DNA of 64,000 nt from Amorphophallus konjac (lineage: Eukaryota; Streptophyta; Magnoliopsida; Alismatales; Araceae): assembly GCA_022559845.1 (NCBI GenBank), contig CM040128.1, positions 179,110,413-179,174,412 of the forward strand. The letters run 5' to 3'. How positions within the stretch are numbered: the first letter of the stretch is position 1; the number at the start of each line of letters is the position of its first letter. Made by a program: the position numbers and the translations under genes. Below are positions 47,003 to 58,400 of this stretch, piece after piece. The notes under the pieces were generated by a model. That model did not search any database and had not been told where the DNA came from. It worked only from the letters and a program-made list of their open reading frames with translations.

Positions 47003-48220
47003 AATCTTTGTGAGCTCTCATGCGTCTGGCTGAAGACGAAAAACTTAGCGCTTCTGGGAGGCAACCTACAATTTTTGTTGTTTTGACGTTTTTGTTTGAG
47101 TGTGTTTTAGTAGTCAGGTTAAGGCCAAGGAGAGGAAGTCATCACCGCCTATGACATTGATGGAGGTTTCGTCCCGCATATCCGGTTGTCTCTTTCCCTC
47201 TCAGAAGTATTTATTGATACATTATTCTTTTGCTTTCAATTCTACATGCCATTGAGGACAATGTCATTCAAGTTGGGGGGAGAGAAATTTTCATGATGCA
47301 TATAGTACAACCTGATAGGAGTTCTGTCTTGCATAAAGATGTAAACTCCATTTTGAGTTTCATGATTCATACTTAAATTAAAAGTAATTCTGGAATAGAA
47401 AAGACTAGGGAGAAGGATGATGGAAAATTTAGTCAATCTAGCCATGGAAAACTGATATAAGAATCCTTTTAAAGTTCATGTGCACTAAAAAAAAAAAAAT
47501 TTTTTTTTTTTACATTACACACTAATGAAACAAGCAAGACAAGCCCTCTGCTATTTTAGGTATATTGTCTGATATTCTGCACTTCTTAAGAAAAGAGATC
47601 TTTATACAAAGCTTTCTGCCAAATTATCTATCAAATAAAGTACAATGGCACTGAAAAAAAAAAAAGAAGAAAGAAAGAAAAAAAAATATATCATGAAAAA
47701 TGCCCCTAATCTTAGTAACCGGGCCTACTTCACCTAAGACGTGTTGAGGTTCGCGTAAAACGGAAAAGGGAACCTGGATCTGCGAAACTGGGCCTGCTTC
47801 TCCTAAGGCAAGAGTCGAGGTTCACGTTGAGCAGTGAAGGGTAGTGCAGCATCATGTGTGGTATAAAAGATCCCAAAGGGACAAAATAATAAGGCAGACA
47901 AAAAGCTAATATACTTAATGCTCTGATCTAAGAGGTGCAGGGTTGAAAGACATTTACTTGGAATAGCGAATGGGGGATGCAATTGTCTAAGTTGTGGATT
48001 TGGTAGTTACACATGCACATGTGCTATTGAGCTTTAATTTGAATTCTTAATCATGTACTATTAAATTCCTACATAAGGCTAGTGTGCATTAATGATTCTA
48101 GATTCCTAATCTTTGGTTGATTCTATGAAGGGATAACTGGATATGAGAGCATGAATCTTACAAACTCTTGTTAGTCCTAAAATTCAATTTATTGACATTG
48201 CTAAGGGACTAGCAATGAGT
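47003..48220 (+). other. E 3' untranslated region, no env-like gene
   Basis: About 1.2 kb without a coding frame. It contains GCGCTTCTGGGAGGCAACC near 47050, a phrase I recognise as common downstream of pol in Athila-type elements. A second polypurine-like CAAGTTGGGGGG lies at 47269-47280. A 67-bp tandem duplication lies near 47718 and 47785 ('gggcctRcttc.cctaag'). Athila elements often carry an env-like ORF here; none is present. Confidence 0.75.
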
Positions 48221-48233
48221 AAGTTGGGGGGTG
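48221..48233 (+). other. E polypurine tract
   Basis: AAGTTGGGGGGTG lies directly before the 3' LTR start TGATAAG at 48234. Confidence 0.9.
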
Positions 48234-50040
48234 TGATAAGTGTCCATTTCTTATGACAATTCATTGCATGTACACTATTTTATGTGCATATAATTAGGCA
48301 ATTATGCATATTTCATAGTTAACCTCAACTCCGCATTTAAATTGGAGCTTTCACGTAAATTGATTAATTCAATTGTCTTATTTAATAATAAATTAAAGTT
48401 GAGGGCCATGAGAATTAATTCTCCATTGCATAATCATGAGCATTTGAGATTGATATGCACATTGTGGTAATTTTTATGGACTAAAGTGTAATTATATGTG
48501 TGTAGGACACCGAAGGTAATTACAAAAGAAGCCGGGGGCAAAAGGGTCATCACCATTTTGACCAAGTCAAATAAAGAATTCAAATTATTTTGATTGGAGG
48601 GAAAGGAAAGTTCAAAATTTCGAATTCAAAGTTTGAAAAGGAGGAATCCAAACTTTAAGTTTGGAAAGGAGGAAAAGGACATCCAAAATTTGAAATAAAG
48701 GAGAGACATGATGAGCCTTGGGAAATGGGGTGCCTAAAGTCCAAGAAAGGGGGTGCCCACCTACTTTTACTCTTCCCCATGCATCATATTCCATTTGAAT
48801 CTTAGCCATCCATCTCCTTTTGATATAATCTCCACCCTCTATCTACCAAACTTTCCCTATAAATAGCCCATGGTAAGGAGGAGAAGGGGAGTCTTTTTTT
48901 TTGGCAATCTTTCACTCTCCCTCTTTCTCTCTCAACCTTAGGCCTCCGATTTCTCTCATGTAAGTTCGTTTTCTCATTTTGTGTTCTTCATAAAAGTTCT
49001 TCATTTTTACGTCCTCTACAATTTCTTCTTCTTGCTCAACTTCTAATTCCTTCTGGTTTTCAAGCTATTTCGTGTTTTTCACTGTGCTATCCTGTTCATC
49101 TGCGACCCAGTATTTTTCTCTGTTCTTCCCCTTATTTCTCCCTCTTCTAGTCCTTTTCTGCTCTAGCTTTCTTCATGAAAGTTCTTTGTTTTTAAGTTCT
49201 CTACAACTTCTTCTTCTTGCTCATCTTCTAATTCCTTCTGGTTTTGAAGATATTTCTAGTTTTACAACTTGCTGTCCTGTGTTTTTACTGTTCATCCGAG
49301 GTGCTGGCTTCGGTTATGTCTCCATTTTGAAGCTCTTCTTCTCTTCTTTCTCTCTGAGTTCTTCATTAAAGTTTTTCCTCTCTTCCCCCTCTTCAACTTC
49401 TTCTTCTTGGGCATCCCCTAATTCCTCTTGGGTTCAAAGTTATTCACCCTCCAAAGGCAGCTTCAACGACAAAGGCGACTTCCTCCCGGTGTAGACGACA
49501 TCTTCCACAAGGTGGTTCGTGATCCAAGGCCAAGAGAGGACGGCGCCATCATCACCATTGCGGCTACCATCTTCACATCTCAGGCTCCTCTTGTTGCTAT
49601 TGCTTTAGTTTCATTTTACTTCATTGTAATCTCGTCACATCTTTATTGTAAGCTCGTCTTGCACTTCATGTAATCGTTTCTTTATGTTAATGAAAGAAGT
49701 GTTCATTTGATCTAGAGTTTGTTCATCTTCCCTCTCTTCCTACTTTTTCTACCTCTTCTTCTCAATGTTATGCAATTATTTCCCATGGCATAGACTCATA
49801 ATCATAGGCATTTTGATTTAATTGTTGGAATCATTCTTTGTTTAATCATTCTCTTCAAACTACAAAAAATCACAAACATTTTCTAAAAGGTTACAAGGTT
49901 TTTAACTCTAAAAGTATCTTCTTCCCTGTGGATTCGACCCGTGCTTGCCATAGTACTACGTTCTCCTTTGATCATTTTGTGCGAGTTCGGTTTTAAGATT
50001 GTTATACGCGTGTTTTAAACGACAAACTTTCGCGTTATCA
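48234..50040 (+). repeat. E 3' LTR
   Basis: This 1807-bp copy of 38368-40175 ends GTTATCA before GTCGG. Visible differences from the 5' copy are one base near 39090/48956, one near 39217/49083, one deleted T near 39480/49345 and one near 39678/49544. Confidence 0.95.
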
Positions 50041-50251
50041 GTCGGCTTCTAGATCCTCTGCGTCGGGCGGGGAAGATCCAGAGGGTTCTCCTCCGGCGGG
50101 GTCACCAACTCCGGATGCCTCGGGAGGGCTCGCGATCGGTGCAGTTCTCACACAGGCGAGGTCTGTGCCTGGGTCAGCCATCATCGAGGGTGCCGGGGGT
50201 GACTCACTCACTCCCGCCGTTCCCGAGCTTCAAAGTGGGCCCGAGGCCTGA
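50041..50251 (+). pseudogene. D antisense additional ORF, C-terminal end
   Basis: After the GTCGG duplication the coding frame of 36645-38367 resumes (Ser/Gly/Pro-rich, ending P-E-L-Q-S-G-P-E-A) and stops with TGA at 50249-50251. It is joined to the upstream part once element E and one duplication copy are ignored. An AATAAA at 50340-50345, about 90 bases later, is a candidate polyadenylation signal for the plus-strand transcript. Confidence 0.7.
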
Positions 50252-51452
50252 TGTATTTTGCCTTGTTTTGCTTTTTTTTTTTTCTATTTTTCTCTTGTCC
50301 TTTTCTGAAAAAAAAGGAAAGATTTTCTTTTTATAAGGCAATAAATGACTTACTTGCCTCTTGCGTTCCTTACCGTGATTTGGTTAGCATATCTGAAGTA
50401 GTTGGAAAGTGCCGATACGTCCTGCGTAGTTTTCGCATGCTGATTGGGCAGGCTCCTGACGGGGCGTCTTTCCGTTTTCTGATGCTTTGAATGCCAGGCT
50501 GCTTCGTGTATCCCGCCAAGGTGAAAAATGAGGAGTTGGAGGTGACCATTCGGGGGAGAATTCCTTTGGCGTGTTTTCGAGGGGGGAGTCATTTAAGGCA
50601 AGTAGCCTCCCTTGGCCTATAAGAAGGACCGAAGGGCGCCCCTTCCTCTTCACCTCTTGGGACTTTCTCTAACAGTCTTTCCTCATCCCTTCCTCGCGTT
50701 GCGCGGTGCCATTGCATTCGGGGCATGGAGGATCCTTCGGAAGATGACGCTGCCGATGATGGGGAGCGGGGAGTTCTTGCTGCTTCGGACGGTCGAGCAG
50801 GTCCGACGGTCACCGCGCGGGTTTGAGACGGGCCCGACGGTCGCCGCGCGGATCTGGGGAGGACTTCGACGTGCGGGGGCACGCTGTTCCTCCTTCATCA
50901 GTTCTGGCGAGGCTTCCGGGTGGGCGCCGGGATGGAGGACGGATGGGGGCATCCGTGATGCCTTCCCCTGCCTCCCCATCCAGCTCTGCTGGATTTCTTT
51001 GCAGCCTTTTTTTCCCTCTTCTGCTCTTCATTTCTTTCACTCTTCGGAGGCTGCTTGCTCTCTGTTCCCTTCCAAGGGGTTGGTAGGTTGGAAGAGAGGA
51101 GGCCTTCACAGACGTTCTTTCTCCCTGGCTCCTACCAACTTGGAAGGTAGCCTTCCTCATCGTGGAAGGTAGTCTTCGTCAACGCAATCCCTCTGTCACC
51201 TTTGTCATGGGCCACCCGGGCTAACTGGATCGACCTCCTTTTATCCGAGCCAGTTTCTACGCGAGGCAGAGTCAGTGGCTGGACGCGAGGGGATCAAGAC
51301 CGAGTCGGCCGAGCGATGGCCTCTTGCAGTGGTGCTAGATGGATTTTTTGCTTTTTGTAGTGCAGTGTAATGGCTTTTGCCTATCTGATGTAGCAACAAT
51401 TATTTGAATGAATAGAAGAGAATTTTATTTCATCCAACTTGTTTGCACAATT
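50252..51452. other. D spacer between antisense ORF and integrase remnant
   Basis: Only short frames occur. A plus-strand ATG at about 50726 opens a brief acidic peptide (M-E-D-P-S-E-D-D) and is soon stopped. T-rich and polyadenylation-like stretches are at 50260-50345 and 51340-51430. It holds the 3' ends of the two converging transcription units, with no gene I can name. Confidence 0.5.
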
Positions 51453-52632
51453 TCAAAAGTAGAATTTGCATAGTGTGGCTGCGTTCCATGTCCAAGGGAT
51501 GGGTTCCCCTTCCATTGTAGCTAGCCTGTACGCACCTTTCCCGAGCGTCTCGACCACTCGGTAGCGGCCTTCCCAGTTAGGGGATAGCTTGCCCACTGCC
51601 TCTAATGGTCGAGAGGCTTCAACTTTTCTGAGGATGAAGTCTCCCAGTTGGAAGTGTCTAGTTCAGACTTTGGCATTGTAGTATCGAGTGAGGCGGCGCT
51701 GGTACTCCGTGGCTCGGATGCTGGCGATCTCTCAGAGTTCATCTGCTAGGTCGAGGTTCTCAAGTAGCTTTTGCTCATTTGCCTCAGGCGAGTAGCGGAT
51801 GACTCGGAGAGACGGGTTGGCAACCTCTAACGGAATGACGGCCTCAGTGCCATACACCAGCTGGAAGGGACTTTCACCGGTTGCCGTTCTGGGAGTCATT
51901 CGGTGTGAACAAAGTACGCTGGGCAGTTCCTTGAGCCAGCTACCCTTGGCCTTGACGAGTCTGGTCTTTATGCCTTTTAAGATAGTCTTATTGGCATTTT
52001 CGACCAGCCCGTTGGCCTGAGGGTGGGCGACCGAAGTGAAGTGGTTGTGAATGTTTAGGTCGGCGCATCTGTCTCGGAAATAGCGAGAATCGAATAGCCG
52101 ACCGTTGTCGCTCACTATCACCCGGGGGATGCCGAAGCGACAAATGATCGACTTCCATACGAAACTCCAGACGACTGTCTCGGTGATCCTCGCCGTGGCT
52201 TCGGCCTCGATCCATTTGGTGAAGTAGTCGATGGCGACAATAATGAACTTATTCTGGGACTAAGCTGTAGGGAACGGCCCGAGAATGTCAATCCCCCACC
52301 GAGCGAAGGGATAGGGCTCGGTAAGGGTGATGAGCTCCGTGGCCGGCCGATGGACCAAGTGGTTGAATCGCTGGCACCGGTCGCACTGTTGTACGTGAGC
52401 CGTGCAGTCACGCTGCAGGGTAGGCCACCAGTACCCCTGCCATAGCAGGATCCTGGCCAGTGACCTTCCTCCTGAATGTGCTCCGCACAGGCCTTCATGA
52501 CTCTCTTGGATGGCTCGGCTGGCCTCGTCGGGGCCGAGACACTTCAGGAGAGGACCGAAGAAAGATCTTCAGTAGAGAGTGTCGTCGAGGATGACGAAGC
52601 GCCGGGCTTGATACTTCAAGGAATAACGCTCG
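51453..52632 (-). pseudogene. D integrase remnant (Tat-type pol)
   Basis: On the minus strand, with stops and shifts: an HHCC zinc region (H-E-G-L-C-G-A-H...C-D-R-C) near 52500-52370, the core W-G-I-D-I-L-G-P-F near 52290, I-V-S-D-N-G-R near 52115, N-G-L-V-E-N-A-N-K near 52005, and the C-terminal G-K-L-S-P-N-W-E-G and R...W-N-A...K-F-Y to a stop at 51453. The wording is that of Tat-lineage integrases. No chromodomain. It lies directly beside the primer site, so everything from gag to RNase H has been deleted. Stops include one after G-P-F-P-T-A near 52260. Confidence 0.88.
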
Positions 52633-52671
52633 ACCATGTGGTCGTGGGTTCAATTCTCACAGACGGCGCCA
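52633..52671 (-). other. D primer-binding site with extended tRNA-Lys-like sequence
   Basis: The minus strand reads TGGCGCCGTCTGTGAGAATT, two bases inside the LTR edge at 52674. The plus strand is 39 nt of tRNA 3' half: T-stem GTGGG/CTCAC (52644-52648, 52656-52660), T-loop TTCAATT, acceptor AGACGGC, discriminator G and CCA (52669-52671). By recall this is plant tRNA-Lys(UUU), differing by about three transitions. A primer site normally matches only about 18 nt. Confidence 0.85.
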
Positions 52672-52673
52672 CA

Positions 52674-53401
52674 TGAAGAGGCGAAATCTCACGTTGTTCC
52701 TGAGCGGGCTGATAATCACCAGATTGTGAAATGCAAGACAGGGAAACGGATTAGAGGGCCCAGGGGTAGTCCCTAGGGTGAACCCTCCGATGCTTAAGTC
52801 AGTAGAGCTATGGCGGGAGCAATAATGGGGAGGGACTAGTTTATGCGCGAGATCCCTCTCCACCGAAGGGGTGAAGCGGTACGTGCTTAGGAGTTTAGGA
52901 GGTATGGTTGCCTTTTTGGCTTACCTTTCACTGGAGGGTACCCCTGGTTTAAATAGTGCGCCGTTCCCTGGAGTCCTGCAAGCCGAGGGGTTTCAGGTAA
53001 ATGTTACGTCTTCATCGTGGGCTTTTATTACCTTATCGTGGGAGCGTTATCCTCCCTGGAAAGAAGAAGTCCCCTGTCTTCCCGGAGTCTTGCATGTTGC
53101 GGACTCTTAACGGCTGCAAAGTAAAGTATTCGTCGGCCATTCCGAGCTTCGGAGAGGCCGGCCCTATCCGGGCGATAGGTTCAGCTCGGTAAAAGATGGG
53201 TCGGATAGGCCGGCTCATGCCTCCTTCTCCCGGGTGGAGGGATGTCTCGGGTGCGGACCTTCCAGTGACCTGACCGATGCTCGGGCCCTCCGAGCCTTGA
53301 GGCCGCCTAGGAGGGTTGTTTCCTCGAGTGCTGTAAATTGGGCTTTCTCCCCTAAGTGGGCCCTGTGGGCTATCACTTGGGTGAGCTTGACCTCATTGGG
53401 C
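52674..53401 (-). mobile_element. D right (5') LTR, first part
   Basis: It starts TGAAGAGGCG and matches 24719-25347 plus 35265-35340. It is interrupted at 53402 by element A, with TGGGC duplicated, and resumes at 62826. Confidence 0.9.
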
Positions 53402-55485
53402 TGACGCGGAACGGGACTAAAAAAGGACTGGACCTACTATGAAGACCAAGTGCGGCCAGCACTCACACGTGACAAGGCAAGCCGAGTGAACGACTTCCGT
53501 ACTATTCCTCCGGGGAGAGGCGTCTCTCAACAAGAAACCCAAGTCCACGGCCGTCCCTATGAGGGAAGCGAGTGGATCAAAGCGGCAAAGGAGCCGACGC
53601 GCAACTATAGGAGTCCAGTCCGAGCTCGGTGCTCGACTGGGGCCACGGAATGGGAATACTCTCGCTCACGATCTCGCAGTGTTTAATGCTAGCTAGGATC
53701 CCTACTCTCTCACGCGGCATGCAATAATCACATACTAGTAAAGCAGAATGCCGAAGGGGGAGCGTCGCACGTACCTCCACGCCTAGGCTTGGGGAAGGAA
53801 CCCCGGCCGAGACCGACAACCCCGATACACACAATGAAAGAAAAGTACAAGCCAGCAATGGTGCCCACTCCTCGCAGGGAGATAACAGGCTACAACAACT
53901 CCATTCGGGGTGGCCGATACACGGGCTGACGGGCGGCACTCGGTGGAGGGGTTGATCGCGAGGAAGGCCCGGACGCCGACCGGCAGAATCGCAGCAACGC
54001 GCGACTCGGCGAAAAGGGCTCTCACGGTCCGCTCCGGGGTCCGATTGGGGTGCCGTCAGCGACGACGCGCAGTTAGGTCGCAGGAGGAAGCCTCGGCCAA
54101 AGGGCGCCCTCAGATTCTGATCGTGGAAGCCGTGGCCGCACCTGCAAGTGGGGACAAGAAAGCTGCCTCCAGAACCACGCTGTCGAGCGGGGAAAAATGG
54201 TAACTCGCTGTTCTGGAAGGCGAACGAGGCTCCGCTTGAGGGAGGACGCTGGGGACGCAGAGCAGCAGGTCCGGACCAAAGGGCTCGACCAGATCTGGTC
54301 GAGGTTGGACGCCGTGAACTCGGGAAGTCGCCGGGTCTTCTGGCGCCGGGTGGACTGGACAGATCCGCGCGACCTCACGGGAACGGACGCCACGAACAGC
54401 TCGGGCATCGGAAGGAGACGAGGTTGGCGGTGTTGGAAAGAGGACGACGAGAGGTACCAACCCTGAAGAAATCAGCTCCAAACTCGGCGTCGTGCGTCCT
54501 GTGGGATTTTCGCAAGGAGGAGGTTGGATCTGGGCGCGCAGAGATGGAGGCTCCTGCGCTAGCTCACGAGGAAATCCGCCACGGGTGGTGCCGACCTCGG
54601 ATCGAGGCGAAACCAAGGCCCACGCGTCGCTGACTTGTAGACGTATCCACAGAAAAAGGAGCGGGGCTCAGATTCGATCAGCACCGGACAGGGTCGCCGC
54701 TGCAACTCGGGGCTGAATCTGGTACTCACGAATTGAACCGGAGACGACGTAGAAGAGGGAGGGAACCTCGGCGTCGCACCGAGGGGATGGGGCGTCGCAC
54801 CCCGGGGTTGCTCCCGTCGCAGGAGCTGTGGGGGAGGAGAGGGTCACCCTCTCCAAGAGGTGGATGCGCAAAAAGGCTCCTCAAGAAATTGTTTGATTGT
54901 TCATTAATTTGAAAAAGAGGAAAATACAAGGGTTATATACCCGGGGGGGGGAACTAGGGTTTCAACCTAGCCACATGGGGGGTGGGGGCGCAAATGGGAG
55001 GAGGGGTGGGCCCCAACTCCCTCCATTCAAGGGGGGTTGCGACCAGCCCTCCCTCCAATCAAGGAGGGTGCGCTCAAGTGAGGCAAGGGGGGGAGAGTGG
55101 AAAGGGGAAAGGGGGGGGCGCCCAAAAAGGAAGGCGGCTGCTACCTCCTCCACTTGGAGGAGGTGGGATGCGCCCAAAACCCTAACCCTAGGGGTGGGTG
55201 CGCAAATCCCCACATGGGCCAAGGAGGAGTGGAGCACAAGATGGCCCACTAACCCTTTGCCCTCTAAATAAGCCTACAAAGCATAAAAAAATGTCCAATT
55301 GGCCTACAAGGGCCCACAACTAGAAAGCAGTGTCCACGCAGGGACTAATCCAAGGCCCAACATGGCCTAAAGCATGAAAAAATAAATAGGGATAACTCTG
55401 CTAATCTGCTAGATGATCGCCGAGCCAAAGGGATGCCGGCATGCTCCGTGTGCTCCGTCGAGTGATGCGGCGTGTGTCCTCACCA
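53402..55485 (-). repeat. A 3' LTR (left)
   Basis: 2084 bp. On the minus strand it begins TGGTGAGGACACACGCCGC and ends GTTCCGCGTCA. A TATATAA box (minus) lies at 54933-54939. The last codons of the polyprotein (55401-55485) are inside it. Confidence 0.95.
54933..54939 (-). promoter_or_regulatory. A LTR TATA box
   Basis: The minus strand reads TATATAA in 'ccgggTATATAAcccttg'; it is repeated at 62260-62266 in the 5' LTR, where it would drive the genomic RNA. Confidence 0.6.
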
Positions 55486-58400
55486 ATTCTCCCCGGGTGG
55501 GAAGAGCTCGACCCTGTCGAGTAAGGGTCACGGTCGCTCAAGTAACGCTCCAGCAGGTCCGGGTCGATCCGCTCCAGCTCTCCACGTGTGATCCAGGTGT
55601 CGTCTGTCGCAGGGCGCCCTCTCCAACGCACTAGAAAGCGTTGGTAGGCTCCGCTCCTGGTCGTGGTCACCTGCTCATCCAGTATGTAATCTACATGCTC
55701 GCGTGTCTGTAATGGGGCTGGAGGAGGTGGACGCTCAGAAGGTGTAATGCTCTCAACAGGAGGGGTAGGCCCAAAAAGCTCACTGGGAATCACCGCGGGA
55801 TCCCGATATGCCACCAGATCTGAAACATTGAACGTCGAACAGATCCCATAGTCGTCTGGCAGCTCAATCTCATACGCATTCGACCCAATTCGCTTCAAGA
55901 CTCGAAAGGGTCCGGCACTGCGGTCCTGGAGTTTCTTCACGGCCCCCGAAGGGAACCGTTCAGGTCTAACCCTGATCATGACGTACTCTCCCACTTGGAA
56001 CTCACGGGTGCGTCGATGCGCGTCAGCTAATTCCTTATAACGTGCGTTGCTGGCCTCTATATGACGACGTATATGCTCATGCAACTGCCTAATATGCTCT
56101 GCAAAGGACTCAGCTGACTCAGAGACACGGGCCTGGATGGGTAAGGGGACCAAATCTATCGGTTTCCTAGGTCTACGACCAGTAACAATCTCAAAAGGGC
56201 TCAGACCTGTAGACCTATTGACCGAGTCATTATAAGCAAACTCTGCTAAAGGCAGAACCAAGTCCCAGTCCCCGACACGATCACGCACTAGGCACCTAAG
56301 AAGATCCCCCAAATTCCTATTGACTACCTCTGTTTGACCATCGGTCTGGGGGTGGTAGGCGGTGGAGAATTTCAGCTGGGTGCCCATCATATGCCAAAGG
56401 GTTTTCCAAAAGTAGCTCGTGAAACGCACATCCCTATCAGACACTATGGTACGTGGAAGCCCAAATCGGGAGACACAATGAGTGAAGAACAGACGGGCAA
56501 CTCTAGAGGCGTTAGATGTCTTGGAACAGGGAATAAACAAAGCCATCTTAGAGAACCTGTCTACCACCACGAAAATGGAATCATGACGACACGAGGTACG
56601 GGGCAGACCTAACACAAAGTCCATGCTGATGTCCTGCCATGGACTGTCCGGCACGGGGAGGGGAGTATACAGGCCAGTATTCTGCTTCCTCTGCTTGGCC
56701 ATAGCGCAAATGCGGCACTGGGCCACGATCCGGGCAACATCACGCTTCAGGCTAGGCCAATAGAAGCGATGCTCAACTGCCTCGATGGTCTTATTCCGGC
56801 CGAAGTGGCCGGCTAGACCGCCAGCATGCATCTCCCAAGCAAGAAAATCGCGAACCGAGGTCCGCGGAACACATAAGCGACTCCCATGGAAAAGATAATC
56901 GTCATGCAGCATGTAATCCGAATACTCTCGGGACGGGCCTGCCTGGAGGGTGGTGTAGATCGGACCGAAGTCCGGACAATCAACGTACAACTCCCTCATC
57001 CTATCCATCCCCACCACCTCTACACTCATGGTGGTCAAAAGGTGAGCACGGCGGCTCAAAGCATCAGCTACCCGGTTCTCCACACCGGCCTTGTGCCTCA
57101 GCACAAAAGTATGACGAGCGTTAAGTTTCTTCTGGGCATGGAGATATCGGAGTGCCTCATGATCAGAAAATAGGACGAACTCCTGGTGTAGAAGATAGTG
57201 TCTCCAATGCCGCAGAGCCTGCACGACTGCGTAGAACTCCTTGTCGTATGTAGAATAACGCAGTCGGGCATCACACAACTTCTCGCTAAAAAAGGCAACG
57301 GGGTGAGCCTCCTGACTCAGAACTCCTACAATACCAACCCCAGAGGCATCGCAAGAGACCTCAAACACCTTCGTGAAATCCGGTAGACGAAGGATAGGTT
57401 CCTGGGTCATGCGCTCCTTGAGGAGCGCAAATGCAGCCGAAGCGGCCCTGGTCCACTCAAACGCCCCTTTTCGAATGCAATCAGTGATGGGGGCGGTGAT
57501 GGAACTGAAACCTCGAATGAATCGGCGATAGAAGGTCGCCAGCCCGTGAAAACTACGGACATCGTGCAGGGTGCGAGGTTCGGGCCACTCCACTATAGCC
57601 CTAACCTTCTCCGGGTCGGCGGAGACTCCATCACTAGATACAATGAACCCCAAGAAAGTGACCTGTGTAGTCATGAAAGCACACTTCTTCGGGTTAGCAT
57701 AAAGGCTCTCTCTCCTCAGAATAAGACAGACATGCCTAAGGTGTTCTAGGTGGTCCTCCCGGGTGCGGCTATAAATGAGAATATCATCGAAATAGACAAC
57801 CACGAAGACCCCAATCAATGGCCGTAGAACCTGGGTCATCAGCCGCATAAAGGTGCTGGGAGCATTGGTCAGCCCAAAGGGCATGACCAGCCACTCATAA
57901 AGACCATCCTTGGTCTTAAAGGCCGTCTTCCATTCATCACCAGGCCTGACTCTCACCTGGTGATAGCCACTCTTTAAATCTATCTTGGAAAACACAGTGG
58001 CTCCCGCCATCATATCCAACATATCATCCAAGCGGGGAATGGGAAATCTGTACTTCACCGTGATCTTATTGATTGCACGGCTGTCTACACACATCCTCCA
58101 AGTACCGTCTTTCTTTGGGGCAAGTAATGCAGGGACGGCACAAGGGCTCATGCTCTCACGAATGTATCCCCTAGCTAGTAACTCCTCAATCTGACGTAGG
58201 AGCTCAGCATGATCAGCGGGGCTCATCCTAAAATGGGGTAAGTTGGGTAGAGATGACCCCGGGATCAAATCAATAGCGTGTTGTATATCCCGCATGGGGG
58301 GAAGACCCTCAGGCAACTCAGCAGGGAAAACATCAGAAAACTCCTGAAGGATAACAGCAACATCAGAAGGGAGCTCACCCTCCGCCTCACTAACCCTCTC

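Larger units (their letters stand above)
38368..50040 (+). mobile_element. Element E: young Athila-like Ty3/gypsy retrotransposon
   Basis: This 11,673-bp element runs from TGATAAGTG to GTTATCA, with target duplication GTCGG at 38363-38367 and 50041-50045. The LTRs are 1808 and 1807 bp and nearly identical; I count about four differences. It has a tRNA-Asp-type primer site, one gag-pol frame with a single in-frame stop, and a G-rich polypurine tract. No chromodomain and no env-like ORF are visible. It is inserted in D's antisense ORF. Confidence 0.96.

Noticed and set aside
50612..51172. Plus-strand frame of 186 residues and several minus-strand frames here
   Set aside because: No recognisable domain, overlapping open frames in many phases, GC-rich spacer of a deletion derivative.
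52633..52671. A tRNA gene
   Set aside because: Only the 3' half (T-arm, acceptor strand, CCA) is present and it sits exactly at a retroelement primer site; no D-arm or anticodon arm.
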